From positions 43,312,363 to 43,376,362 of the forward strand of contig NC_061812.1 in NCBI RefSeq assembly GCF_021462225.1: 64,000 bases of DNA. The letters run 5' to 3'. The DNA comes from Girardinichthys multiradiatus (taxonomy: Eukaryota; Chordata; Actinopteri; Cyprinodontiformes; Goodeidae). The notes under the pieces are model-generated. The model ran no database searches and was not told the DNA's origin. It saw only the letters and a list, made by a program, of their open reading frames with translations. Positions within the stretch are counted from its first letter, which is position 1. Each line of letters starts with the position of its first letter. The position numbers and the translations under genes are program-made. Below are positions 12,374 through 27,097 of this stretch, in pieces.

Positions 12374-14539
12374 GCCACTGCTCACCATCTTCAGCTTTTC
12401 CCGGACGCATCTCAGAATCACTATTGGTGTAATCTGCATGGCTGCGGTCCACAGTTCACCAGCTCAGCGCGTTCTGCAACGCTGCACGTTTTCAGAAGCA
12501 TTATTTGAGACGGTTGAGATTTAATTAAGATCACAGCTTCTAAAATCCTTCTCGAATTAAACTGTAGTTGAAGACAATAGGCTGACACGTACTCGTACAG
12601 ATTGTTTCTATTTTCTGCGGGCAGAATATGCAAAGCTAATCCTCGTTTCCATGACGGCAGGCGCAAGGGACACAAGCTATGTTGCTTCTTTACACTTTTG
12701 AAGTTGTTTTATGTGATTTGTATGAAATAAGACAGAAAAATGCCAGGTTTATAGTAGCAACTAAAAATAGGGAATGCATTTCTAAAAAATAATAATTTTA
12801 ACATATTAATCACCTGCCCTCCTTGTGATTGGGATGAGTAATGGAAAAAGATTTGCATCATTTAATCTTATCATTATCTTAACATCTCAACCTTTACAGG
12901 CACATGGCATCTCAAGTGTAAAGTTAATCGCCTTTTTTGAAACAGACGCGCATTCTTCAAGCATCAACAACCCTACAAAAATAGAAAAAGCAAGCTGTTT
13001 TTCAAGTGAAAACACGTTTTTCTTGGAAATGCCAGGGAGTAACAGCAGACGGCAGCTGATGGCTCCCTATATCACTTCCAAACTATTCTGTCTGTCTCGT
13101 GTCTTTGCTTGCCTGCTCCGGTACAAAGCAGAGCCCGTCCCTGTAAAGGATATCCCAGCGAGTGGCGGGGGCTCCGCAGAATGCCCCCCTCTCTCTTTCG
13201 GTACACAGCTAATATCTGGTTGCCTATGTCATGGTTTTAGAAATGACAGGTGCTGGCAGCCCCCTCGCCTTGACAGGCCACTGCACAAATAACGCTCCTG
13301 CCTGAAAGGGCTAATGCACTACTAATGAACAATAAATCAACTTTGATTACAAACTGTCAACCCAATCAGCTCGCACTCCAGCTCTCCCCCAAACTCTGCG
13401 AGTCCCTACTGCACAGCTGCATGGCATTACGGTGAGAAAGCAGTCTCCTGCACAACCATCTGATCGTCTCCTGCATCTCTCTTTCCACTAAGGCGTCCAC
13501 TTTTTGAACCCTGATGCAAGGAGCTGAAACTTTGCACAAAAAAGTTCCAGCTAAATGCAAACAGACAAAAACAAAGACGCTTTTCTTAGTTGTTTCACTT
13601 GGAAGAGAAATACTAAATCGTTTTTTTTTTTTTGAGCGGGAATTAAAACAACTTAGGAAACCTCAGACAATAGACAAATTTAAAAAAGTAATGCTCACAC
13701 ACTCACTTTACGCCGAGATATTAGGGATGACATCTGGAGTGACGACTTGGTTTGTGGTGACTGTTTCAAATATAGAGCTGTTCCAGCCTCTGTCTTAATT
13801 CGCTCTGACACCCCGAGGAGAGTGAGAATTAGCCCGGACCGTAGCAGGGAGCGAGAGAAAAGTCAAACCGGCTTGTGTTAACTTAAATCATCACAAACAC
13901 ACACTGAAGAAACCCCAAAGGAAAACTGTTTCAAGGTTTTACCTTGAGAATTTTCTGAACAAGAAGAGATGAAATAATAATAGCTTATAAGGTTAAAAAA
14001 AAAAAAAACAGAGCAGCCTGTTTCCTGTTTTTCTAAAAATATTCCATAATTCAAAGAGGACACAGTCAAGCACCAGATCCTGCTGAACTGGTTGGCTCAC
14101 TGTCAGCAAAGTAAATAAAACTAATCAAACACTGTCAGAACTTTATGTAAAACCTTACATAAGGTTGGAAAATTATCTTTTTTGACTTCATATAAAAAGA
14201 TGAATTTGTGTCAGCAACAAACAGCACTGTAAACAAGTAAACAGAAAAATCTGAAGTAGTTTTTCTGAAATCACGTCCAGCTTCAGCCTCTGTGTATAAC
14301 CGACCCCAATACAACCCAATGCTATCATATCTGCTATCATCTTTCTCTCTGACAAACTAAAGCTTGAATAACTCCTCTGCTCATACAAACTGCATGACAA
14401 AAATAAGCAATTACAATGACAGAACATCAGCGGCACGACAACAAAGCTCCTTTCCTCCCTTTTCCCTGGTCAAATTAAATTGTCAAGTTCTTCTTTTTTT
14501 AACACAAGAAAGCTGGCAAAATCAGAGAAATCAATCATA
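12374..14539 (-). other. foxp1 intron, no gene seen
   Basis: Mostly unique sequence. A 155-codon plus-strand ORF at 12825-13292 has no recognisable domain and is treated as chance. Moderately CpG-bearing near 13120-13270. Confidence 0.5.
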
Positions 14540-14548
14540 TTGACAAAC

Positions 14549-14930
14549 CTGACAAACTCCATTTAGCTGGCAGGGTAAACAGAGCGCCGGGCCACGCGGT
14601 GCGGAGTGAAGCAGAGCGGAGAACACAGCGGCGAGAGAAAGAGAGAGAGTAAGTGAGCGAGTGAGTGAGAGAAGTGAGAGGGAGGGAGAGAGAGAGAGAG
14701 AGAGGCGCTCAGTCAGGCTAGAGAGCAGGGGAGGCTGAGAAGAGGCGCTGCTGTGCTGCCGAATCTCCAACCTTCCTCGGGACACGGACAGATTGCACGC
14801 GCGAGGTTGCTCCCCGGCTGACAAGATACAAAACTATCCAATCAACCACGCCCTTCTCCACCAATCACAAGCACCCCTCTAAACATAATCAATTCAAATG
14901 GGGGCCACACAATGGGGAATTGCAGGTGAA
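14549..14930 (-). promoter_or_regulatory. Candidate internal foxp1 promoter and alternative first exon
   Basis: On the minus strand, two ATTGG (inverted CCAAT) boxes at 14861-14865 and 14838-14842 flank a GGGCGTGG Sp/KLF-type box at 14846-14853. They are followed downstream by a CpG-rich, TATA-less stretch with a GA/CT microsatellite (14633-14705). A plausible donor TCAG|GTTTGT ends the block at 14549. This layout is typical of a CpG-type promoter plus first exon, transcribed in the foxp1 direction and placed to splice into the exon at 6236-6373. Internal promoters giving N-terminally truncated FOXP1 are known in mammals. Here it is inference; transcripts would decide. Confidence 0.5.
14633..14705. 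repeat. (GA)n-rich low-complexity tract
   Basis: Imperfect GAGA/GAGTGA/GGGA repeat within the CpG-rich block. Confidence 0.9.
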
Positions 14931-17218
14931 ACCGTGCCTTTGTGAGGGGGGCCCCTTTAAAAAAAAAAAAAAAAAGAAACGACAGAGAGAGAGAAGAAAA
15001 AAGCCACAGTTGACGGCTGTTAACCCTTTGACCCTTAGCTGGGACTCTGGCCGTGCGACTGAAACAATAGAAGCTTAAAGAAAAAGGGTCTTTAATTAAA
15101 CAACAGATAAGAAAACACAGCTATGCAGTGGAAAGAAAGAAAACTGACCCCACTATCAGTGCCTTTATTGTTCTGCTAAACAGTGATGTTTACACTGCCA
15201 CAACAAAGGCACAACTCATTTTAAACGCTGAAAATAAAAATACACATGCTTTGTTGTTACTTATTCTTCTTTATAAAATTGCCCAAGTGACAACAAGTTA
15301 CTTACTTTAATAAAAAAAATCTATATTTATGAAAACAGTTTGTTGAATATGCAATATGTAAAAATCTGAGTGTCTTCAGTAAAAAAAAAAAAAAATCAAA
15401 CAGAAGAATTTTTTTTCCAGGTTTTAAACTCTTATCCTGCAGTTTGCCTTTAGAAGAGCTTAAACCCACTTATACTAACAGCTAACATTACACCAGCTAC
15501 AAGGCAATCTATCCAACTTCATCCCAATGAGAGCAATTAGCTGTCATGATATCATCACACTCTCCAACACCCATGTGCACTCAGCCAGGGGAAGAAAACA
15601 GGACCCTGCCACCTACTGGAGATCTTCCTGAACTCACCAGGAGGGACGAGTGGGCAGCCCCTGACAACATACATGTTCTGTTAACCCAGCAGAGCATCTC
15701 TGAGAGGCAGCCGAGCTCAGATCTATTTCTATTCTAATAAATCTAAGCTTAAGAAAATGGAATGAGCTGCTAATCAGGTAATATTAAGTCGACTAAATTG
15801 CAAAACCCACTAAAAGAATTAAAGAAAAGATTAACACCTTACAATGTTCATTATCATGACAATAAATACAGAGCAGAACAACAAGGCTCTAAAACCTGGC
15901 TTGCATCAAGAGCTGCAAACCTTTTGGCCAAGGATGAAGGAATGTTCCTGGGATGCATTCCAGTCTGCAAACACTGCTGGTAAAATAAACAAAGCGCCTG
16001 CATAACAAGCCACTGCTCTCATCTGCTAATAACTAACAATAAGCTCAGCAAAGATGGCCTGACCTATATAAATTATTGACCGAGACGCCTCAAGTGTCAA
16101 AAGTGACAATTCCAATAGGCGTCATGGTGAATAATTAAGCAGAAGAAAAAGGGAGCTTTTATTTTCTATGTGACAAGCAAAAAGACAGTGCATGTGCACG
16201 TAAACCAGCACACACACACATAAATGTACAAAGTGGTTTCGGCTACGGCCACACTCCTCTCCCCCGGCGCTCTCCCTGGGGTGGCATGTCGGCGTATTCT
16301 CAATAAAACACCTTCTTAGCAGTAATAGGCCACTGTTCTCATTTCAACGCTCCCAAAGGCCTCATGATAAATTTAGCAGACACACAGTTCAAGCCTCTCC
16401 TCTCACACACTGTCTTTCTAATCCATTGCCTCTGTGCCTGCGCCATGTAAAATAATTACACATATCTGTCGATGTGATACACACATTATATAGATTCGTT
16501 TTTTTGTTTTTTTTGCACACAGAGAAACATCAATATCCTCGAGGCTTGAACCAGCGTCCCTTGTGAAAGTTTACAGAGGGAGCTGAGCGATTGTGTTCAT
16601 GACAAAGTGGATGACATTATAAAATACTCCCATTTCCTGCCTGAGTTAGAGTGAAAGTATGAGTTAATGTCTGGTCTGGCCCGGGCTGTACTCCGCTCAG
16701 CTAAAGATAACGACTCGGCTCCGGTTACAAAGCCTTTCCTAAAACACCAAGGCAGCCGGTGAATAAGCTGCGCCGGCATGCCAGTGAATGTGTCACTGCT
16801 ACTTAAGAAAAGAGGAAGGAGAGGAATGAAAAGGAAAGGAAGGGGTGGAAAAAAAAAGTAAAACCCTCGTGACCTGGACCATTGTCATGAGAGAACAAAC
16901 AACCTGTTTCTGAGTGCCTATTCAAGTAAATGATTGTTTACTAGCAGAGGGAGTCAGCAGGGCAGGTGTGGGACCTTCATAAATAACACCTGCTCTACAT
17001 AAAATTACCAAGGTAACAATAATGCCTAGTTCCACCATCTGAGATCTTTTTTATTAAGTGTTTAAAAAAAGATTTCCTCAAGGGTACAAATTTACCTCGA
17101 ATCATTCAGGAAACATCTGGGAGGCAAAAAAAACCTCAGAGAACTTCAACAGTAACGTTCAGACAGACATTTATTTGGTTTGCACAGACGTAGCTCTGCA
17201 GTGAATTGCTTAATCCAT
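14931..17218 (-). other. foxp1 intron, no gene seen
   Basis: Includes poly-A runs near 14960 and 15383 and otherwise unique AT-rich sequence. Short ORFs look random. Confidence 0.55.
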
Positions 17219-18130
<912 letters not shown>

Positions 18131-20731
18131 TACACAATACTGCAATACTGCACTGGTTAATTCATTGCAGAACAATCAATTTATTTATTGCTTCTGTGAC
18201 CTAGTTCCCACATCTGATTTAAATGTTTATATTGATTTAATATGGCAGATTCTTGTCTGTTGCTTGTGTGGTGTTTTAACAAGCATTAGTAAAATGAAAC
18301 CTTATGTTCTTGCCATGATTTGTCATTATATTACAACAAACCCACCTATTCACATCTGTAGTCTGCCAATCCTCCCTCGGCTACCTAGAATAAGTCATAT
18401 TTAGCGTGAACAAGGTTATCACCCAAAGCAGAGCGGAGTTACAGTAAGTCACGGCTGACTCACTCTGTTCCTCCTGGTCGATTATAAATGGGTTTGGTTA
18501 TTTACTTTTAATTTCAACGTTCAGGAATGCATTGTTTAGTCAGCACAAGTGAACTCCGTATTTGCAAAATATTTCCTGAGGTAATATGCCAACCAGAGTA
18601 TAACGGAGCTTGGTTTCATCATGCAGTGCCTTTAGTGTGGTTTTTCACTTAGTCAAAACAAGAGCCCTCATGGCTTTGAGAATGCGTCGATTTAAGGAGG
18701 TGGGGGAATTTTTGCCCTGTCTTGTTTGGCAATTGACTCGTCTCTGATTTAAATCGAAAACTAAATTAATACAAAGAAACTCTGTGCTGAGTATTTTCAA
18801 AAGGCAACAGCACTGACTGTGTGGTGGACAAGGAGATAAAAATAACTCCATCACTAAATCTGAAGCTGTATTAAAGTTTACATAGAAATAGCGTTGCCGT
18901 TTTCATGAGATCACAGTGCAAATACTCAGCTCTTATATCTCTCACAATTGACCAGGCTAGAGTAGAGGAGTAGAAACATGTTTGAATGTGGGTGGCTCAA
19001 GTCATCACTTTTAAAGGAAGGAGGTTTGGTAAATCTACAGCACTGCTAACCACTATGATTAACTGCTTAGCTAACCTTTTCTGCAGGCTGCATTTGTTAG
19101 CTTGTCCCATTTCCAACAATAACCAGAGGAGCCAGACAGAAATATTCCATAAAGTAATAATGCATAAATGAGATCTGTTTTAGAGGTTTGTTTCCTTATT
19201 TTCTCAGGATTTTTTAACCACTGCATTGAGATTGAATGATAATTGAGTAAAACATAACAAGGTTTTAACTGTATTTGCATCAAAAAGTAAAACAAAAGTG
19301 AAGGCTGCACCTTATGGAAGAAATTACAATTAAGATTATTTTGATCAATAATGAGATCCTGGTTATTTTGACTGATGATTATTCTTTAAGACTAATTTGA
19401 GTACATCAAAACTAGACAATATAAATACATTGATTTATTTTATTGTACTAAATTCTTTTTAGCCAAAAACAATTTTATATTTACATCCCGCACTGACGGT
19501 GACCAGTGACACCTTCTCGTCTGCGCAATTCCTTTGCAGTCTGGACTCTGAGGGACCGGGTCAGGCTACAGCTAGGACTGCTTTGCGACGCCTCAGTCCT
19601 CTCTGAGAGCTTTTGGGTGTGTGACGGGAAGGAAAAACGATACATGTTTTTCAGAAAAACTTGTCAATCCGGGCCTGCCCCTAGCATCTCATTAAAGGAA
19701 CTTTAACCCTTAGGAACATTGCAGTGAAGGATTTAAGAGGTTTTCAAACTGTAACATTTTAGAACCTTGGTGTACCTTCATACAGGTGACCTGCTCATGC
19801 TTAGTACAGAACTCACAACCCGTAATAGCAAAAAGCCACACTCACACAGAATTAGTTTGTGCGCTCTGACGCTTCACTACAAAACGTCCCACAGAAAACC
19901 AAATGTTAACATTTTCTCTCCTTTGAACAAAAGTGAAAATGGAATCAGAGTTGCCAAGCTGCCAAAAATGTGCCGTGACGCCCCAGGAGTAATTGCTTTG
20001 TGAGCTGATGCTGACTTGACTGCACCTTGCATAGCTGTTAGTGTTTATTAATGCCATGCCTGACTGTGCTCCCATCCATCCTTCCACCCTTCGGCAAAGG
20101 GCGTGTGAATCACTCTAAACAACACATGCCTGACATCAAGATATAGTGCCACAGGATGACACAGACATATAACAGATTTTAAAGCCAAGTGCATGCCTGT
20201 GTGTTGTATGGATTGTTCAGTGCAGTGAGGCTAGAGTTGCTTTGCTCCTTGAAGGGAAACATCAGGCCTCCAATGAAAAGAGGGTTTTAAATATGGCAGA
20301 GTGGCTCCCAGCACTGCGACTCCAGTCAATGAGACAGTCATCGTCGTTGGCTGGGAGAAAGCTCCCGACGCAGCTGACCTCCCCCTACTCCCAAGTCTCA
20401 ACTCGACTATATGGGACAGATGACTTCATCCTGACACGATTTCCCCCAAACCTGGTTTTAATCTGTACCTCTCACATGATACGTTTATACAATATGATGA
20501 GGAAAACAAGCGGCGGAAGAGACTCGATGGCTTAGACACGAACGGCAGCTATAGTGTTGCAGAGATCAGGACTGACGGATTGTATCACCTCAGAGCAACA
20601 CAGACAGCAAAATGTGATTTTATTAGAGCCTTGAAAGGGAACTTTTTAAAAGCAAAAAGAGCTGAATGTCTGGTGGGGTTCGTCTAAAACTGATAAACTA
20701 CAGGATTTTACTCTTGTAGACACTTTGCAGA
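18131..20731 (-). other. foxp1 intron, no gene seen
   Basis: AT-rich. A 'gattattttgatcaataatgag' type stretch near 19333-19390 hints at an old hAT-like repeat; otherwise nothing is identifiable. Confidence 0.5.
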
Positions 20732-20957
20732 CTAGGCTCTGAGATTCTAGCAATATGGTACCTTAACTAGAAGAACCACAGTTTCACGATATTAAAGTAA
20801 AATTAAAACTAAAATGTAAAACATTATCTAATTGCTTTTATTAAAAATGTAAAACCATCAATTGCTGTTATTGATTTTTATAGTTATATTAATGTTATCT
20901 AAAGTGTTTACCTGTGATGTATACCTCGATAACTGTAATTGGCCCATGCCTATTGCA
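20732..20957. repeat. Copy c of the MITE-like family, short and complete
   Basis: The left end (gactaggctctgagattcta, then an 'aatatggtacctta' motif) is an inverted, worn version of the right end (a 'ataactgtaattggcccatg' motif then 'ccta'). At about 226 bp with no ORF, it is consistent with a non-autonomous DNA transposon. Confidence 0.5.
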
Positions 20958-22849
20958 GGACTTATATTGGAAACCTTTTTTTTCCTTAAAATACATTGTT
21001 TCAGAATCTTGAAGGTGAAGAACAACACACAAATAATACTTCATATGAATAGAGTTAGATGAAGAAAATTATACCATTTAACTTAATCGGAGAGCGACAA
21101 GCTACTTTGCATAGAAGCGCAGCAAATATTTTCTGGAATCTCTGAGAGCTTTACTGTGAGGATTCAGAAAGGTCCAAGGCAAGTTAAAACTGAGACAGTT
21201 TGTGTTACTTTTGAAAAGAGGAAGCTTAGATGTTTCCTTCTATTTAAGTTTTTTCTGCCAATCTAAGGTAAATTACACCTGGCATGGCTAAATGTCAGAG
21301 GAGTAAAATCTCACCTTGCTCAAACTGAAAGTGTTTTAAATCTGAGAAGGAGCGACAATTTCCTAAATATCAAATTATTCTGTTGCAACAACAGTGTAAA
21401 AGTGTATAGAAGCTACACTGGACAGGAATCTGGCTTTTCTCTCCATGAGAACTGCTTCTGTCCTAACTAATTAGGTAGTGTTTGTAGTGTAATGTCAACT
21501 AAATCCCCTGTATGTTAAAATATCTGGTGTTGTCTTTATCTATGCTTGCTAAGATCTCAGAACATTGATCCAGACTTGTGTCATCAAGACATTGGGCTGT
21601 CACTGCCACTTTGGGCCCGTGAAGCTACCTAAGACTGCTGCCTCCGATCAGCCTGCAGCCCTGGCTGAGCTCCAGATGACAGGCCTTGGCCTAGTGCTCT
21701 AATGACTTACAGATTGCAACTCTGTGGTATACATGTGTCAGGACGATGCCATGGGCCTACTGCAAAAACAGTGGGAGAGGGGAGAGAAAGAGAGCCGGCG
21801 GCTTCTCCCTGTCCTGTCAGCGAAAGCTTGGCCCCTGGATTGTGTCACATCACGCTTCCCCCCAACAGACCTCAAATGAAAAATGTGAAGAGCAAATGCA
21901 AAGAGGAGGGGTCTTGGAGGGAGGCCCTCCGACTTAAAAGACTTTCATGTTGTAAACCAAAAAACATTATCTTTTGACCCAGTGATGCCCTCTGTGAGGG
22001 GTGGACACTAAACACTAAAAAAAGGAAGAAAATAAATAAATAACAGGAAAAAAAGCAAAAGGATGATAAAGAAATAAAGATGTGTGGATTATAGCTTTAC
22101 TACTACAAAAACAACAGGTTGTTTAAAACATTGATTGAACAAGGTCAAGAGGCCAAGAATGCAGTGAACTGGCCCTTTTTGCTTTTTAAAGTAGTGTCTG
22201 AGTCTGTCAGTAACTCAAAAACCTAAATGATCAATCAGTTGGGGAGAAAACCTAAGTTGAAATATTACTAAGTAAAGACAATTCAAAGTTACCTATTTTC
22301 AGTGTCAGTTAGGTGACTAAAAAAAGATATCAGCGCAAGTACAGTGATGTTTTAAGATATCTGAAAGGAAATGATATTTTACAATACGGTGAGACATGTC
22401 TTCAAATTATTGAGGGTTCTGAAAGAGCGAGACTTTCAGTAGATAACAGGAAGACTGAATGTAGTGAAGCAAAGGCAACATTACTCTGTCCTTTTGTGTA
22501 TTTTGTGTGTATCATGAAAAACGGTTTGAAAATGTTGGTAGCCATTTTGACAGTTAAGGCAAGGATCTAGATTTGACAAGGAAAACACTAAGAGACACTT
22601 TGTTTATTCTAGGTGTGCTAATGACAATAAATGCTAAAACAGCATGCTCAGGTAGTTCAAAAATGTCAACATCATCATAATTTATTTGCTTTAAAATATT
22701 AGCTAAACGCTGTTTTATAGCTACTCCTCTCTTATAGACACAGCATGATGTTGCCTGCATTACTAATATAATTAATTCCCTCATGACAGGTAGGTCAGAA
22801 AAAAAAAGATCTTGAATACGATTCATATATCCTCTTTTATCATAGCTGT
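20958..22849 (-). other. foxp1 intron, no gene seen
   Basis: Unique-looking intron; 21540-21960 is less AT-rich. No coding, RNA or repeat feature is supported. Confidence 0.5.
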
Positions 22850-23105
22850 CCATTCATCAGTCCATCCACTGATGTCCATCAGCCTATCCTTGAAGGGACA
22901 TGGGGTTGGTGGAGGGGTGGGGGGTTTGCGTACACCAAGTCCATCACTGGGCAACGCAGAAATTAATCATACATAAACACAATTACTCCTAAGAGCCACC
23001 TAGCCTGTATATTTTTGAACTGTTAGGGGAAGTTGGAGTACCCAGAGAGAACCCAGACATGCAAGGGGAGAGCATAGAAACACCACGCAGAAAGACCCCA
23101 TTCAT
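22850..23105. repeat. Teleost dispersed repeat with 'pagebreak' consensus words
   Basis: Includes 'caagtccatcactgggcaac', 'gttggagtacccagagagaa' and 'acaccacgcagaaagacccc', the wording of a very abundant fish repeat. Class is uncertain (LINE-derived or SINE-like). Confidence 0.55.
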
Positions 23106-24358
23106 ACGGTATAAATTAACTATAGAAATTAACTATACACACAGTACAGCCAATGTCGTTAAAACAGCGCCTGCATAGGAGACTACATATTCCTCTCTGT
23201 AACCATGTAATATATACAGAGCTCTGTCATACACAGGCCTCAATCAGGAACACGCATAATCTTGATAATACACTGATAGCATAGACATCATGTTGACACA
23301 ACATCTACAGCCCAGCTGAGGGCCACATAATTCCCTGCAGGAGGTCGATGCATACCTCGGATCCCCTGCAAAGAGTTGTGGTTAACCAGCCTTTATCGTT
23401 AGCAATGCCACAGAAGAGCAGCAACTTCCCCTACCCCCCTCTAAACCCTAGTGCTGGTGGACTATCAGTAAGGGTCCGACAGTGTTCTTCCTAATTACCT
23501 ATTTCTCCACTCCTGATCCTGCGGCTGGCATAATTAGTTACCTGGGGCTGCAATCCAATTTGAAGTGATGACAAGAAAGTGATCCATGAAAAAGTAATAA
23601 GTTAAATCCAATTTCAGCCTGCCTCTAATTAAATGCACATGGAACTAATGAGTCAAACCCTACCATTTCACTGATAATGGTAATTAGCGGGGTGGGAGTA
23701 GCTGGTTCTCGTCGCCGTGCCACTGTAGGTGCGAAGCGCGAAAAAGGTAAAAGCGGCATGAATTCTTTTAATTACATGTGTCGTTCTGTCAATGTAATTT
23801 ACTGGCTTTTTGACCAGTCAAGTATGTTTAGCTGCTCTCCAGCCTGCATGACAGCTGTTTGCATCTCCAGTATGATTAGAAGGCCTCCAAGCTGCTGAGT
23901 ATCAAGCTCAGGCATCTTCATCCAGAGGCAGTGGTGGGCGGTGCAAGGCTGAGGGACTGGTGGGGGGGGACCCCTGTTGAAAACATAAAACCAAAGAGCC
24001 ATTTAACGCTGATCAAGGATTCCGAGGTTTGTTTGACTCATATTTTTTCCCCTTCTGTACTTTATGCGGGTCACTTTTTTTCTAACCAGATGTTTCATAT
24101 ATAGTATGCTTCATTATTTTTGACTTGAATGAATTGGAGAGTGAGTCACATCTCCAAATGAGTAAAAGTCTCTCACCACAGCCCCTCATGCCTAATAGGA
24201 AGACCGCTGAGATGAATGAAGCTCTGTGTGCAGATCAGGTGCTTTTATAAGGTGCCGGCTTACAACAGTCTCATAATTGTTGGATCGTGTCTTTTGATGA
24301 CCCGGTCCAGCACAACAGAGAATCATTATCCAGGCTGTATGATGGAGATAGTGGATGT
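23106..24358 (-). other. foxp1 intron, no gene seen
   Basis: Unique-looking sequence of mixed composition; no gene or repeat is supported. Confidence 0.5.
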
Positions 24359-24416
24359 TCTGTGTGTGTGTGTGGGGGGGGTGTACATGTGTATGTGTGT
24401 GTGTGTGTGAGGGGGA
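24359..24416. repeat. (TG)n / G-run microsatellite
   Basis: TG repeats on both sides of a GGGGGGGG run, followed by GAGGGGG. Confidence 0.95.
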
Positions 24417-24704
24417 TCCTCTGAGCTCAGTTTTCTTTCTTGTGAAGATATTTTAGTGGTAAAAAAGCTAAAATCTTACATATAGTTTATTTTAATTGTA
24501 TATCATTTTTGTAAGCTTTGGATTCAATTTTGTTCCATTTATTTTGAGTGCAATCTCTCTCTGATTCTGTTCTTAAGAAGAACGATCCCTGATTAAAATC
24601 ACTGGGCAACCTCTTGCTGGTAGATTTGTTTGGGAGTCATATAACCACATACGGTCATGGGTCTGTCACCGTCACCAAGTTTTACCAAAGGTTTAAAACG
24701 TTTA

Positions 24705-25192
24705 AAATGTTCTATCATACTGGTCCTGTACTTCAAAGTCCTTTTAGTTAATTCTGCTGTATAGAGAATAGAGCAGCACTAGCTCTACATCATCTATTGC
24801 TCGTAGAAAACTACTATACTTTTCCTTGACTTACAAAAAAGACAAATTCTGCTTTTTGGAAAACAATTCTGGTTGTGAAAAACAAGCGAGCGGCAAAAAC
24901 TATAAAATTCTATGTAATCTATATATTTACCACTTAGTTGTGTTTATTCTATATTCTTTTCTTCAAGTGTATTTAATCAAATCAATAATACAATAAAAGT
25001 TTTAGATCAAATTATTTTAGCAACTGTAGAAAAAAAATTATTTGCTGTCTTAAATAAAAGATTATGTTACATTTTTTAGTTTTACATTTGTATGTACAGA
25101 ATAATTTTGTGCTTAACTGTAAATACCATGGTATCATGAAACCTTAGTTTTTCCATACTGCAAGAATCTCATACTAACCCATGCCTAGTGTA
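24705..25192. repeat. Copy b of the MITE-like family
   Basis: The right end (ccatactgcaagaatctcat, then an 'ctaacccatgcctag' motif) is the best-preserved terminus of the family. The body shares 'ctatacttttccttgac' wording with the 10605-10996 copy. The left limit is approximate. Confidence 0.5.
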
Positions 25193-27097
25193 GACAACAG
25201 AAAATCCCTTTAAGTGGCTGATTGTGATAGTGTGTAGGAAACCCTGGCTGCCATGAAGTGTCAGTATATGACGTTATGTGACAGACGGCTCAGTTTTGTC
25301 TATGACTTTTGAAGGTACGAAATGGCACCGACCTTAACTGCAAACGTAACATACTGTGAAGGGATGAAATTACCAGCAGCAGAGACAGAAAACCCAAAAA
25401 TCTAACCACCAGTAAAAAAGAAAGTGCAGTAAGCGGAAAAAAACAGAAAACTGAGGTTCAATACATCCTCAGAACGACACACTGATGTTTATGCATGAAC
25501 ACTAGGCCTGCGTGTTTATGGGGTTGGGGTATATTTAATTAGCAGAATATATAATTCAGAGATCAACAAACACTTGTTTGAACCTGTGGCTTTTCGTAAT
25601 GCCGACAAAATGCAACTTGCAACATTAGAGAGCAGGCAATTTACAGCATACGTTAGATACTGCAGCAAGTCTGAGCTCCCCACACAAGAAGTGTGCAGAG
25701 GTGGGGAGGGGGAGAGAAGGAAGGGGGGAGAAAGGGCCCGACTCTCTTTTAAATAGCTGAGTGACAGCTTGGCCAAGCTCTCTGTATACATTAATAAATT
25801 AGAATTTTAATTTTGTCTTTGTCTGCAGGAGATGCTCTGGTACTTCACTATGTACCAACAACTGGCTGTATGCTGGAATCTGCTGCTGTGGTCCCCTCTG
25901 CTGACCTCCGCAGCTCCATTCCCTGGCAGGCCGGGGAAACTTCAGTTTGATCCTTTCAACTTCTTTGAATCCTGACAAATATGCACACAACTGAAAGGTC
26001 ATCGCAGTCATATTTCATCCTACGGAGCTATTCCAAAGACATATGCACAACAAAGAGGCTCTTCCACAACCTGACATTAGACCCAGCTACAACAATAGCT
26101 CATTAAAAAGGGCCCCCGATGGGATGGTAAGGGTATTAAATATTATATATATACAGACACACACGCACAGTGAATGGGGCCTCTGTATTAATTACCAAAT
26201 ATGCCCCGAAGTCGTTTTCAAATTCACATTGGCACAAACAAGCGTTCCTTGTTCAAACACAGATATACATCTTTGAGGCAACTGATCTGAAATTAAGGTA
26301 AATATTGCACCACATATACAGCGTTGTTTGAATTAAAAACAAATGAAATGAATTTATTTGCTGGCATTTTGATTTACTGTCCTACCACCTCTTTACCTCA
26401 CTCCACCTTTACACTTTCCAGCACCTCCTTTTCTCTGCTTTAACTTCAAGCCCACCACCTGGAACATCCACCCCACCCGTGGGCTGCTCTGTGGCACCTC
26501 CTGCTGCCGGTGGCAGGAACCTGCCGCTTCCAATAATCCTGGTGATTGCGATGAATGGCAAGAAGGGTAAGCATTGAGTTCCTACTGGCTGACATTTTTT
26601 TTTGTCTCTTTGCTTTCTTGAATATTTTCTTCTCCTAATACCAAAACTATGTACTGTCTGAAGGAAGGGCATTCACCTAAAATAAATTATGCCAATTGAA
26701 AAAAATACACAAGGATTTTGCCTGGAATTTTGTTACATCCAAAAAGTGCCAGAAACTGGATTTTCACACACCACGGCCCTTTTCTGCTTCAGGAGTTCTT
26801 TCTCAGATTTGGATTGTACACGGCTGGCTGTGTGTGTGTGTGTGCATGTACTGCTAAATCACACATAATGCAGCAAATACATAACTGCACATGTTGCACA
26901 GCTAATTCTAATTTCCTGTTTGTGAACTTAACCCTGTGCTGTACTTTTTTCTTTGCAGAGCATGTTCTTCTGTAAGCTGCTAAAGTTCACTTGATTGTTT
27001 TTTTCCGAATTCAGCAACCACAAAGTAAAATAACCAAAACCACCTGATAACACCATGTTAACATGAAGGAGATTGTCTGAAAGCGTTTTGACGGTAC
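25193..27097 (-). other. foxp1 intron, no gene seen
   Basis: Upstream end of the 20.7-kb intron. Contains a short TG run at 26828-26845 and no supported gene. Confidence 0.55.

Noticed and set aside
12825..13292. 155-codon plus-strand ORF
   Set aside because: No recognisable motif and no neighbouring exon or promoter support.
14531..14824. 97-codon minus ORF in the CpG-rich block
   Set aside because: Low-complexity Ser/Leu reading of a CT repeat without an ATG start; interpreted as possible 5'UTR.
26409..26672. 87-codon minus ORF with Gly/Pro-rich segment, considered as an extra foxp1 exon
   Set aside because: No FOXP similarity and no matching splice-phase pair; the joined exons on both sides already agree with the known FOXP1 order.
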